Of a stretch of DNA of 64,000 bases, positions 32,500 through 44,123 are shown piece after piece; position 1 is the first letter of the stretch, and each line of letters begins with the position of its first letter. A program made the translations under genes and the position numbers. Below the pieces are notes generated by a model. That model was not told the origin of the DNA. It saw only the letters and a program-made list of their open reading frames with translations, and made no database searches. This DNA comes from Diphasiastrum complanatum (lineage: Eukaryota; Streptophyta; Lycopodiopsida; Lycopodiales; Lycopodiaceae), in contig CM055092.1 in the NCBI GenBank assembly GCA_029204225.1, positions 75,098,383 to 75,162,382 of the forward strand. Direction: 5' to 3'.

Positions 32500-34640
32500 T
32501 CCATTTTGACAAGTGCAAATACATTCACACAATGCAATTTCAATTTTTTGTCATTTGATTTCGACAAAGATAATGAAACAAACAATTGTCATGTCAATAT
32601 GACACAAGATTCTACTATAACAAAAAGATGGTCACGAGCAAATGTTTTTGAAGACCTGCAAGAAAAGCCTCAAATGTCAATATCTTTTGGAGTTACTCAA
32701 AGTTTTAAGAGAAAATGTGTACTCGCATTCACGATATCGAAAAAAGGTAGAATATGCATTGTCATCAGAAAATATATGCAAACCTTTGATGCAAAATTTG
32801 ATGCAACCATATAACAAGAAATTGTCCATTCGGCAAATGACCTACAAAGAATGCGAAGACTTGCGATTAGGTGTGTGGAGAAAAAGAAGAGCCGATTAGC
32901 ATAATCACTTGTTGTAGATGTTTGCATGTTTTACTAATAGACAAAAAAGTCAAGCATTGCAACATCTAATATTTGGGAGGAGTCCAAATTGTGCTTCAAA
33001 TCTGCAATAGCTGGTAAAGTTGTATGCTCCAAAGCTTATCAAGATTTTCTTGGAATCTCCTATAGTATGTTCTAGCAAATAATTGTGGAGGCAAGTTAAA
33101 ACATCATACACAAATTTTATAAAAATATGGGAACTTTCAAACAACATGAACATTCATCACATGGATTGGCCATAATGCATGGGATTTTAGAAAAGCATGC
33201 ATTGCCTCAACCGCATCTACAACATGTATCAAAAGATGGCGTTGTTTTATGCAAACACCATCTTCCCCTCAATATGCATAAAGATGATATATTTAAAACC
33301 ATAAACACGCGACTTACGAAATGTACATCTATAGTTTCCAAAACAACACTCTATTGGATGTGGAGACGAGAGTTTGGACATGTGAAGACTCTGACAAAGC
33401 AAAGAATGTCGAAATGAAAAACATGTAAAGACCTCAAAAATGCGATGGAGACAACTCTTGACACCAGAGTGCTATTCGTTATATTGCAATGCGACGTCAT
33501 CATTTGCAACACGTTTTTGATTCAAGAAAGTTGTACACGTATTGGAAAGAAGAATCAAGATCACATCCTGAGCAAGCTTTGTGCCTCATCATTGACGGAA
33601 TGGATCAAAATACAACAACATTACCCCATTTCAAGAGGACGCCTCCTAAACTAGAGGGTAGTCATTTTTTATAAATGCATGTTGGAGGGGAGCTAGTTCA
33701 TGTATTTCAATTTGCTTTGTGATGTTTGGATTGATACCTTGCATGCACATGATAGCAACCAAGTTGCCACATCAATAATGTGAGCAATAAGAAATGTGCA
33801 TGCATCATGTGGTAACTTGCATCCGATCTTGCGTATCCAAGCCGACAATTGTTGGAGGGAGAATAAGAATAAATTTATCTTTGGTCTTTGTTCTATGTTA
33901 GTGGCGCATAACATCTTTCAAAAAGTAAAAATGGGATTTTTAATGGTTGGCCACACACATGAAGACATTGACCAGGGTTTCAGTGTCATCTCCAGAACAT
34001 TGAAGTTCAATTCAGTTCTTACAATACCAATTATGCAAGCACGAATTGGTCAAAAGATAGGTGGCAGTCATACCAAAACAACTCAAGATTGGAGAGGATT
34101 CATAGATCCACATAATATTCGTGAAATGATGGCCTGGAAGGTTATACCAATCCTCAAAATTTTGTTTCCAAAGGCTGAATGTTGAGCCAACCATGCAATG
34201 GAAGTACTATTCTAATGATGGAGACAATTCATGGAGTGAACCTTTCAAACTCTTGCAATGTGTACCATCAAAAGATGAACCAATCTTCTTAGCACCCACA
34301 AAGGACTTGGATCCGAACGAAGTTAAATAAGTAAGGTCCTTCATTACTTGCAGCATATGAGTCTAAAGTTTCTGGAATACAAAGACCACAATGTTGCATG
34401 CATGGTTGAAAACACAAAACTTCTTGAGTATCTTACCAAACAAAAGAACTTGTCAGCATCACTGCATAGCCAAGAATCTTTTTGGCGACAATCTTTGCCA
34501 AACACTTTTGAACCAAGTGAATCATCTTTCAATAATGATGTACAAATGGATGCAGAGTTGTTACCTTGAAAATTTTGCAAGCAAAAAGGTGATGCTCCTC
34601 TATCTAAATTCACACCTAGAAGAGAGGTTGCCCTAGACAA
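32500..34640 (+). pseudogene. DUF7869-like gene relic, copy 2
   Basis: Same family as the gene at 26893 but strongly diverged. In order: LSIRQMTYKECEDLRLGVW (32820-32880, the counterpart of LSIREIEELRS), VVCSKAYQDFLGISYSMF (about 33015-33070), a histidine-rich stretch, CKTCKDLKNAME region (about 33417-33450), QALCLIIDGMDQNTTTLPHF (33570-33630), LRIQADNCWRENKNKFIFGL (33830-33890) and GFLMVGHTHEDIDQGFSVIS (33930-33990). The C-terminal part runs to about 34640. At least six frame changes or stops break it, for example after 33417, near 33672 and near 33780, so it is a pseudogene. This copy has no array of palindromes beside it. Confidence 0.7.
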
Positions 34641-34949
34641 AAGCTTTCAAAGCATTGTGGTATTAACCTAAATCAAACTGAAGGCGTGGAAACAGTAGAC
34701 CGATCATATAAAGTCCTCAACCAAGGATCCTATTCTAAGCATGCCAAAAAAAAGCAACCACAAAGGGTACTAATGGTGGACAAACCAATCCAACCAATCC
34801 TAAATTGAACGCTATGGACCAATCTCAAAGAGGAATGAGACATCACACCAGTAGCATACGACTACTAGTCTCACAATCAAGGATACACTAGTGAGAGCCC
34901 AATAGGTATACTTATACCCTCCAAGGCCCATGCACCACTAGTAGTGCAC
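34641..34949. other. Short spacer, nothing recognised
   Basis: Lies between the DUF7869-like relic and the gypsy LTR. No motif found. Confidence 0.4.
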
Positions 34950-35189
34950 TGTGACACCTACCCTCACTAGACACCTCTGCAGCCTATCTGGACCATGTCA
35001 TCTAGTTCTCCAATGACTCACTGATAGACCCTTACAAATCCACCATCATGAGTTTAGGCCTACAACCATTTATTATGACCTTATGCACATAAGGGCCCCA
35101 ATTCCCTTATAGCCACAATTAACTTACGGGTTGATGGTCTACTGATTCCTAGCATGGACATGCTACCCGAGACAGTTGTGGGCATGACA
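34950..35189 (-). repeat. Ty3/gypsy 3' LTR, minus orientation (outer end uncertain)
   Basis: On the minus strand a purine tract GGGAGGAAGAA is followed at 35189 by TGTCATGCCC, the expected polypurine-tract/LTR junction. The outer end is placed at 34950 because the plus strand there reads TGTGACACC, giving a TG...CA-type LTR of about 240 bp, but other ends are possible. Confidence 0.45.
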
Positions 35190-35740
35190 TTCTTCCTCCC
35201 TTATTCAAGTTTTGTCCACATAACTTAAAACTAGGGAAGTTCCTCCTTAAGCTTCCTTCCTATTCCCAAGAATCATCATCATCTGTGTGGCCCTTCTATT
35301 AAACCAGATGCTTGGTAACTATTCGATTTCTCAATTGTTTAGTTTTTGTATCCAAGATTTTTTTGGGTTCAAGTTGAGACACACCCGATTATCCAACAGG
35401 TCCAATTGGTCTCCAGAACTAAGATGCTCTCCTTCACGTAGACTTTTCTTGAGTCAGCTTACATGAAAAATTGGATGTATTTGAGTTCCTTCCGGGAGAT
35501 CCGACTGGTAAGCTAAGGATCTGGTCTTTTTCAAGATCTAATGCGGTCCTTTGTATCTAGGGGACAATTTGTAATGCTTGCCAATATGCATTACACTAGA
35601 ATCCTTTGGGATTCTCAAATACACCGAATCCCCCACTTGAAAGTCTCGAAGCAATCTTTTCAGATTAGCATAATGTCGATACCTATGCATGTATGGGCTA
35701 TACCCGATCACCGAATGCTTACTATTTTTTAATCTCAATC
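35190..35740 (-). pseudogene. Ty3/gypsy chromovirus integrase C-terminus and chromodomain-like region
   Basis: On the minus strand 35738-35538 reads NLKRLLRDFQVGDSVYLRI and KLSPRYKGPH, the GPY/F module after the integrase core. After a stop it continues LAYQSDLPEGTQIHPIFHVS, then ILDTKTKQLRNRIVTKHLV, KGHTDDDSWE and FPSFKLCGQ. This is the usual order of integrase tail then chromodomain-like segment in plant chromoviruses. Several stops. The 5' part of the element is absent. Confidence 0.85.
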
Positions 35741-36054
35741 AAGGATAATTTCCTCTTTGAGAAGATTGTCATCAAAACATAAATGCAAATATCATCTGAT
35801 TTTTTGATCATGCAGGTAATCCTTCTCTTAAACGATCAAGTATAACTAGAGTCTGAAATATGATTCATCAATCATAATTCATCGGAATTCCTGTCCTATA
35901 CTCAATAAGAGAACATGATACCCTAGCATAGGCAACTCAATTAAGGGCAAATATACTTCCCAATGAGATTGTCGCTAGAAAATATGCTTGAAGCATACGA
36001 AGATGATCTTTTGATAAGTCATGAATATCTGGAGCTTATTCAGAAGATTAGAAG
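35741..36054. other. Leader-like non-coding stretch before copia B gag
   Basis: No ORF. It precedes a copia-type gag start and may be the leader of the same copy B element; no primer-binding site was seen. Confidence 0.35.
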
Positions 36055-36640
36055 ATGTCTTCGATCAGCAACATTCAGTCTAAGATCAGTACAATATTGG
36101 ATACAGAAGGTTCAAATTATTTAATCTGGAAAATTGTGCGCACAAATTGTGGAGGTGAGTACATTTCTAACGAATTCAAAACTTTCTGCACTGATCGAAG
36201 TATTATGCATACAAAGACTGCATCATACACACCTCAGCACAATGGAATTGCTAAACAAAAAAATCATACACTAATGGAAGCTGTCAGGTGTATGATGGCT
36301 CATGCAAAAGCACCAAAACAGTTGTGGGCAAAAGTAGTAGCTATGTCAAACTATCTTCGAAATCGAATTCTGAAATCTTGAATACCGGATAAAATTACTC
36401 ACAAAATATGGTGGAAGTTGAAGCCAAATCTTGTTTAGGTTCGGACATTTGGATATGCAATTTATATGCACATACTAGATAAATTGAGAAAGAAACTCGA
36501 TGAAAAGATAGAACAAGGTTTTCTGGTAGGATTCAAGTTACATTCATCATATTATCTAGTCTACATACTCGAAACTGACAGAATAAAAGTTGTTCGAGAT
36601 GTCAAATTTGATGAGTCAAAGTACACATTTTTTCTACTAA
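36055..36640 (+). pseudogene. Copia B: gag start fused to integrase
   Basis: MSSISNIQSKISTILDTEGS with NYLIWK is a copia gag start. At about 36138 it jumps straight to integrase: RTNCGGEYISNEFK, YTPQHNGIAKQKN (the catalytic Glu position carries Lys) and KAPKQLWAKVVAMSNYLRN. After a stop at 36379-36381 the integrase tail continues to SYYLVYILETDRIKVVRDVK. Protease and most of gag are deleted. At about 36630 the sequence switches to family A. Confidence 0.78.
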
Positions 36641-38078
36641 CAAAGTGATTGCTGGTAGAGATGCCATTTTTTATGAGGGGAACATTCCAAATGTATCTTC
36701 AAGCATGATTGATGGTAGTGTGGATGGATCTAACATTCTTGATGTTGATGAGAAGGATCCTACTTTGTATGGTGATGATGATGGACCTTAATCAAGTCAA
36801 AAGCCAAGGAGAACATCAAGAGAAAGACAAGTACCTTCAAGGCTCACATATGATCAAAAGGGTAAGCAAGTAGTTTCTAGAAATTATGTTGCTTTTCTAA
36901 CCTCTTTAGATGATCCTACAAGTGTAGATCAAGCAAGGAAAGAAGAGGAGTGGATCCAAGCAATTGATCTTGAGTATCAAGCTCTTATGAAGAGTGGAAC
37001 ATCTTTTGGAGGATCTTCTTGTGTACATGGAGCTATGCAAGTGGATGTTATCTTGCTGTATAATCAAGTAATTGATCTGGAAACAAATTTTTTTCAATGA
37101 CTTTGATGGTCAAGTTGAAGATCAAGAGGTTGATCTCAAAGCGCTTCAACTAGTCAAAAGAGATGTTGGCAATTTGGAGCTAGTCAAGAGCATCAAAGGA
37201 GAGGTAATTGGCAAAGATGTTATGGATCTGTTTTTGCAGCTTATTTAAGACTCAAGTAAGGTCAAAGGATCATCAAGGAAGTGTTGTTAAAGTCTAGTTT
37301 ACTTGTTCTATCTCATGTTTGAGCATTTTCATGTGGATGTGTGCAAATTGTCAAGATATGGTAAAACTAGCTATATTGGTGAGCGTTGTTTTGATGTTGG
37401 ATTTGTACTAGGCTGGTTTTGCTGATGGAAATGAAGCTATTGGAGGCTCATTATGTCACTCATTCATGGCCAAGTCATCAAGGCTTGATGGCATCTTATG
37501 GCAAGATAGAGATAAAAGCTCATTCATGGAGTATCATGGTGGATACATGGCAACAAAGGACAAAGGAGGAGGAGACATGCAAGAAAATGTTGATCACTCA
37601 CATTTATTGGTTGTTTGCTATATTTTTTCAGAGAGTTCAGAGTTGGAAGCATGGTGAAATCATTTCATTTACATTCTATTTTATTCTTCATGTTCTAGTT
37701 ACATCTTGATATGTAAAATTGATGTAAGAAATAGTGAAGCATCCCAAGTGGACACTATTCTCTATATCAATTATGGTTGTTTCTATTTTGAGAATTACAT
37801 GATCATTGAAAGGAGATCTATTCTTATGAAGAAGATCATTCTTATGCTGGATCAAAGTTCTATTGTCAAAAACTATGCTAGGAGCAAGCATATTGAGATA
37901 CAATATCACTTTGTGAGGGAGCAAGTCATTGCAAAGGAGGTGGAGCTTCAATATGTGTCTTCAAGGGAATGTGTAGCTGATGTCTTCACCAAAGCATTGG
38001 GAAAGGACTTGTTCATGAAGCATAGGACTTCACTTGGAGTGCTATCAAAGTCTATGCTAAAACTAGTTGAAGAGGCAG
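36641..38078 (+). pseudogene. Copia A2: 5'-truncated RT-less interior
   Basis: Starts in the integrase-RT linker (acaaagtgattgctggtagagatgcc, matching A1 from 18936) and follows A1 to the RNase H end at 38083. The captured segment that replaces RT in A1 is also here (about 36990-37720), with stops and deletions. The RNase H remnant 37839-38083 (RSKHIEIQYHFVREQVIAKE) is almost identical to that in A1. Everything upstream of the linker is absent, replaced by copia B. Confidence 0.85.
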
Positions 38079-38728
38079 TGTGAAAGATTCAACTAGTTTC
38101 ACACATTTTGCTATATTTTCATATTTGGCATATTGAGGCCAAAACTTGTTTTAGACTTAGAGATTGACTTTTCAAAGTTCATTAGTCTAAATTTCATTTG
38201 AATAAACACTTTTTGAAAGTGTGGGAAAGTTAGAATGCGAGTTTGAGTAGATTCAAATTTGAATAGTTGGGTACATTGAATCTAGACCCAAAATTAGTAG
38301 GGTTAGCTTTTTGGTGGGAAAGCCAAGTGGCCAAATAGGGGTTTGGACCTGTTATAAAAGGATGTAACTCGTGGAGAGAGCTATCTTCTCTTTTCTCTAT
38401 CTCATTTCATGCTTATACATGGTTCTCTTGGATTCTACTATCCATTGGTGCACTATCTTGGTGATTGCTTGCAATTCTATGTGTAGAATGATCTGTATTT
38501 GCTATTTTTGGGTCCACATGTGTGAAATACAGTAGCTTGTTGGTTTTGTATGGACAGCAACAATACTTTCTCATTTCATTCAAGGTTGATCAAGTTCTAT
38601 TAATGTTTGCATCTCATTTTGTGTATAGATGCTGATTTTTCTACATTGGTGAGATTGGTAGTGTATTTCTCTTTCTAACCAAAGATCATTCAAGTAGATT
38701 GGATCATTATGATCTGAAATCTTTCACA
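38079..38728 (+). repeat. 3' LTR of copia A2
   Basis: 650 bp from TGTGAAAGATTC to GAAATCTTTCACA, very close to the A1 LTRs, including the TATAAAAGG box at about 38352-38360. Confidence 0.9.
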
Positions 38729-39617
38729 TAACACATCACTTCACACTTGAATATATAGAAGCTGAAGCAGCAATCAACAAGATAGATGCAACTTTCATCC
38801 ACTCACTAAAAAGTAAGAGTGAATGCTGAAGGAAGGAAGAGTGAATGTTGAAGAAAGAAAGAATGAACTTTTTAACTTAGTCTTAAAATTACGAAGTTAT
38901 GGACCAGTGCTTAGGAAAATAGTGTTCAGGAAGCTTCGAAGTAGTGAATCAATGAAGCAGTGAAGCAAAGCTGCAAAACTGGAGTAGTGAACACTGAAGC
39001 TACAAACCAAACTTGCAAATTCCAATGTCTCCCTCGACAGGAAGGAAAGAATTTGAAAAGGCGTGAGTCATTGAAAGCTGAGAAGACTCCTCGGGGCGAG
39101 CCTCGCTGCCTCAAGGTCTAGAGCATGAGTAGCGAGCTGAGAGGCTGAAGCTTGGCCACTTGAGGCTTTTAGCAGTTCAACTTCGATAGACTGATAGTCT
39201 GAGACACTCAAACCAGCTCTTTTTCTGCTTCTATTGTTGTTGCCACCATTCTCTTCTCCTTACCCACTGAGCAAAACCACAAGTCTTGTGGCTTCTGCAC
39301 CAAGGATGTCGACTTGAGGAGCTTCAATGACATTGCTTTTCCATGACCCACATTGCCATTTGCTCTAACTAGCTTACACATTATTGAAGCTATCAGACTT
39401 TTGCATATACTGTTTTTGCATATTACAGATGCATTTAAGGCATTTTTACATTTGCTTTACATTCATGCATGCATAAGCAAGCTTCTTTTACAGATTTACA
39501 ACAAATAGATTACTTATGGTTGGAAAACAGAGTAGATGCTACCCAAATTTTCCCAAAGTCTCAGATTTGTAGATTGCCTTTCCTTAATCACAGGATTGAC
39601 ATTTCTATAACCCATAC
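38729..39617. other. Intergenic, nothing recognised
   Basis: No gene supported. Contains short purine-rich near-repeats (gtgaatg(c/t)tgaag(g/a)aag, 38818-38868) and AT-rich sequence. Confidence 0.4.
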
Positions 39618-40093
39618 TGTGATGGCCATATTCAGTTAAGGACCTGGAATAGTTTTAATATGGTAGATCAGCCCTCCAGTATTCGAGATTGTTGGTCACG
39701 CCATGATTTTATTCCATGTCAAGGCCAGTTTGTGGCTAATAACCTTGAGAGGACCCAGACACTCTAATTGAGACATATGGAGTATTGCATGTCTGTGTGA
39801 CGGATATAGGCAAGAGGACTGCATGAAAAGATGTGATCTATTTATAGTTGACCTGCATGGGGGTTGCATGGTTTCATGCAAGACTCTACTCTCTATATGA
39901 TGAGGTAAGGATTTTCCTGTCGGCATATTAGATATAGGTTACCAGTTTCTCTCTTCTCCTCTTGCTTTTCATGGCATGGCTTGGGGGCTAGATCCAAGTT
40001 TGATCTAGGTTTGGTTGGGCAGTTTGGCTCCATAGTCTCTCCTATTGTGTTCTTATATCCTTATCTTAGAGGCAATCCTTTAGGGTCTTTACA
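39618..40093 (+). repeat. LTR C, complete 5' LTR (476 bp)
   Basis: Starts TGTGATGGCC and ends GGTCTTTACA, followed after one base by a primer-binding site. It aligns over most of its length with the reverse complement of 61068-61518 and in its 3' part with 13630-13812. Confidence 0.8.
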
Positions 40094-40094
40094 T

Positions 40095-40107
40095 TGGTAT
40101 CAGAGCC
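40095..40107 (+). other. Primer-binding site of LTR C element
   Basis: TGGTATCAGAGCC, complementary to initiator methionine tRNA, one base after the LTR. Confidence 0.88.
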
Positions 40108-40115
40108 TGACTAAG

Positions 40116-40271
40116 ATGCGGTCTTGGATGGGATTGGAGGAAAGCTTTACATCGGATTGGAAGGAGAAGCACTTGGATTACCATCCTAGAATGGAGTGCT
40201 GTTTTTCAAGAGGAATCGATGTTTGTTTCACTAATTGCGGAATGAAGCATGTTTGCCAAAAGTGGTGGTAG
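40116..40271 (+). CDS. Short leader ORF of LTR C element (51 codons)
   Basis: The ORF starts MRSWMGLEESFTSDWKEKH and ends at TAG 40269-40271. The same leader sequence occurs in the second C element (about 60890-61045, minus), where the frame also starts MRSW but soon diverges with stops. Conservation is at DNA level, so coding is doubtful. It could be part of a truncated gag or a structured leader. Confidence 0.3.
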   Translation: MRSWMGLEESFTSDWKEKHLDYHPRMECCFSRGIDVCFTNCGMKHVCQKWW

Positions 40272-43200
40272 AGTGCCTTTTCACTAGTTCTTTTGGGTGT
40301 AAATATTTCTTCTATTTGGTGTTTGATTCACTTTCTATCTCTTGGTTGCTTGAGAACTCCTGTTGGATGTGGAAGAGTTGGCTTGTTGCTGGATTTTGCA
40401 TAAATGGATTATAGCTAAGAATATATTGAATCTAACAAACTGCATGTTGAGGGTTGTTGTGAATTTATTTATACCAATCCTCCTGTAAAACCTAAAACCT
40501 GCAGTATGCAAACATAGGATGTATTTGCAAATGAAATTCTCTGTTAATAAGTAGAATTATTGGCTGAGATTAGTCAAAAGATTGTTCCCTGCAAAACAAA
40601 TATTTATGTTGTTTTGTGAATGCATGGAATGTTCTTGGTTAAAAAACCCAGTTGAAGAACATTTTGGAAGGGGAAACAGCTGGACAGAGCATGCAACACG
40701 TTTTTTCCTTTATCTCTGAAGTTCTGTTTCCTGGTGATGGGAACAGAATGATTCTATGAGACTTGGCAACACTCTCCAAACTCTTGTCTTCACCATAAGA
40801 TTTCAGGTCGCCGAACAACTGAGAAGTCCTTAGATTCTGAGCTCACTGGTTTGATTGAAATCTTTTGGTGATCCGATTGAAGTTGATAATTATCGAAAAA
40901 CAACTATAGCGGATTATGACAGGCCGTTTGAGAAGCTGGAAGACAGATGGTGGTCGCTGACCTGACCCGGTTGTATTGATCCCTCTCCATTGTTTATTCC
41001 GACTGTCAACAGAAGGGAAAGAGTCCTGTGGTGAGAGCATGTGTTGCAAAGATTCTGTTGATCGATGGATGTGCATTGCAGTGCAGCCATGTATGAAACC
41101 ACGAAGATCTGTAACGTGCCTCACAGAAGGAGAATTCTTGATGGTGCGGAATCGTGAGGAGAGGAGGAACAAAACCAACATCCTACATTTTGGATGAGAA
41201 GGCGCTATGGGCAGGGAAGAACCCGAACATCTATTGCAGCTATAGCCGCCAGTGAATAAATTTTTTCCTCTCTAGCTTGAGTGAATTTAGGGTTTTGGAG
41301 GGGGCCGTCCTCATTTCCCTAAAGTTTGAATAAGGAAAGGAAGAAAAAAAACCATGTGTGGACTTTTAAATAAAAAAATTTCGCATGGTGAGGCTATGGT
41401 AGGGTAGCTCAAGCTATAAAAGTAATTGACTCTTTTTGCAAGCATGACTTTTGGGTTGTTTGCATGACGATTTAGAAATGTCATGGTGATATGGAATTGT
41501 CCAAGTTTTGCATGGCACTGGACCTAGTATGGAACTATCCCGAAATGGTTAGTAACTTAATGGTGAAACCTATGGATGGTTGGACATTTTTTCCAATTCG
41601 AATGGTCTAATTACCAGTTTATCAGCTTTGAGTAACAATGTTTTTTACTCTACAAATAAAGATTTATTCCCAGTTAAAGAGCTAAGCTATATTTTATTAA
41701 TCTTTTTCCTTTTCTATCAGTAAGTCTTTATGACCCACTTTAAGATTGTATGTCTCTAATTGATGTAAATCAAGTGGAAGTTTTATCAAAGTACTTATTA
41801 AAGGTGAATTTAAGTTGTGGTTAAGTTGGAATCGCCAGTAAAATGAATAGTAGTGAAAATTCCTCATTCAACAAAGATGTCTGGTTGAACAGTATGGTAG
41901 AGTGTACTGAAATCTTGAGGATTTCCTATTCATGTAATTTCAGCTTTTACAACTTAAAAATAGTAAACGTTAACGGAGTAATGATAAAACCAGTGAAGTA
42001 AATAGGAAAAACGGTTTGTCATTTGCTGTGTCTAAGAAAATTTCTCGTACCTTAGCAATTGAAGTTTTCGGGTGACCGAAATATCTAAGGGTGGAAAAGA
42101 AAACCTGAAATAGTAAATGAGTTCGTGTTATATAATCAAAATTTCTATGAAATTTTTGTAGGTTTGCATAATACCAGTTATGGAGTAATTCCATAAAGAA
42201 ATGGTAATAATAGGAATTAATAAAAAACTGATTTCATTTCTAGTTAAATACTATGGTGAATTATATTCAAAAGATCATACTAGTAGTATTTTCATACTGG
42301 TAGATGATTTTTTGGTATATCGGTTATTCAGCCCAGGTATAGGATAGAAATGACATTGTTTTAGACTTTTTTCCTGCAGTAATTAATTTAAAAACATTTA
42401 CTGATGTCGTTTCGTCTTCTTAATACCTTAGCTGAAAGGTTTTCAGGGAACTAAAAATTCTAAGGAGAGAAGAGTGGACATCAGAGGTAGTAAGTGTGAT
42501 CAAGAAATGTATTTCGTAGTTAGGATTTTGGGTAAATCCCAGTAAATAATTGCTTAATACCGGTTATTAATTTCTAGGATAGAATTCATAACTTATATCT
42601 TTGTAATCATTGAGTTATTCGCAGTTTTGGATGTCAATTGTGATGTTAGAAATAGAATTTGATACATGGATTACATTGAATTTGTTAATTTGATAGAAGC
42701 TCTTGGATCCAGGTGGATTTGAAGCTTTATCATTAACCAGAAAGGATCAGAATGCAATGTGGAACCATGTTAATTCTTCTATTTAAGTCACAGGATCAAA
42801 TGTGGATTTGTGGTATCCATCTGCTATGCATGCCAGTCATCCGAATAAATGGATTTTCCAGTGTCTGGAAACAAGAGATAATATCCTATGAATATAGGAT
42901 AGCTAGATGATCAGTGGATCTCTAGAATATCAGATGAGACAGTTAAGAGTTTTCTGGAAGGAAAAACTGATGGTATGGGACATCAGTAATTTTGGAAAGG
43001 AAATTCTAGGATTGTAAGATCTGATGATTAATGGTGTGTTTTAGTACCTAGTCACGATATGAGAAAAAGAAAACCATTCGATTAAATGTGGGATATTTTG
43101 AAAAATTTTGAGGTTTAATCAAGATCCCAATATGGTATCTCATTATTTACAAAATCAGAGGCCCTCAAATCTATTTTTCGCTTTCTCAATTAATCTTTTT

Positions 43201-44123
43201 ACTTCTTAGTAATTTCTCGAATATAGGACATCAGACTGGGTTATATGACTCTTTCTAACATGAAGTTAGTTATGTCATATAAATTACTACTTGTGTGAAT
43301 AGACTTGGAAGTCAGATAAATTCTAAAGTCAAAGTGGTTCAAAAAGGATTTCAGAGAAATGATAGTTCTGTCACTCAGGTTGAAAATATTTGAAGGAAAA
43401 GTCCTGTTTGTAATAGAGTGAATCCTTTTGTGGAATGCACTTATTGCTGACTTTTCATGGATTTGGATATTTTCATAGGTCATCTTTCCAATTAACTTTT
43501 ATGGAAATTGATAATTTCCTTAAAAGGAGGGGTAAAGTGATGGAATAATATTCTATCTAGGGATCTGTTGGTTGCATAGCTTTCGGAAGAGAACCAGATG
43601 TGGTATAGAAATGAGATTTGGTCCGAAAGTAATTTTAGATAGATTCAGAGTAAGATATCTAATTGGAACTTTCCGAATAAGAAAAATTCTCTAGAGATTG
43701 TGTGGACAATCTAGAACTAGAAATGTTTGATATTTGAATCATTATCTATAAGTAGTATAGTGAAAGGTCAAAGGTTACTAATTCCATTTTGATTGGAATA
43801 GGAGCAAGTATGATTAGGATTGAAGTCTAAGATGTTTATATTGGATCAACCTAATTCTAGTTTGAGTACTAGGGTTAGAGAGGGGTTGATTGAGTGGAAG
43901 AAATTATGCTATTAGAGAAAATTGGATTGGAAAACTGCTGAGAGTGAATTTTATTTGTCTCAGAGATTTTTTGGATATGTTATTTACTCATGAGAAATAG
44001 AAATTATTTTGTAGTTTAGTTACAAGATCTCAATGAGATAGGTGAGTAACATATGTGAGTTATGGAGGAATCTGTCAGATAAATATGTGTTTATGTACTG
44101 GGTCATAGTGATATTAATCGCAC
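40272..44123 (+). mobile_element. Long non-coding interior downstream of LTR C
   Basis: Nearly 4 kb follows the LTR and leader without any gag, protease, integrase or RT motif on either strand. No 3' LTR C was found before element U. ORFs are short (40843-41181 and 43241-43483, both minus) and have no motifs. The stretch 40860-41300 is richer in GC; the rest is AT-rich with frequent short ccagtt / ggttat motifs. The second C copy (58573-61067) also has a non-coding interior, which fits a large non-autonomous LTR derivative. Confidence 0.45.

Noticed and set aside
37419-37709. Independent genes within 37.0-37.7 kb
   Set aside because: These are broken pieces of the captured segment shared with copia A1.
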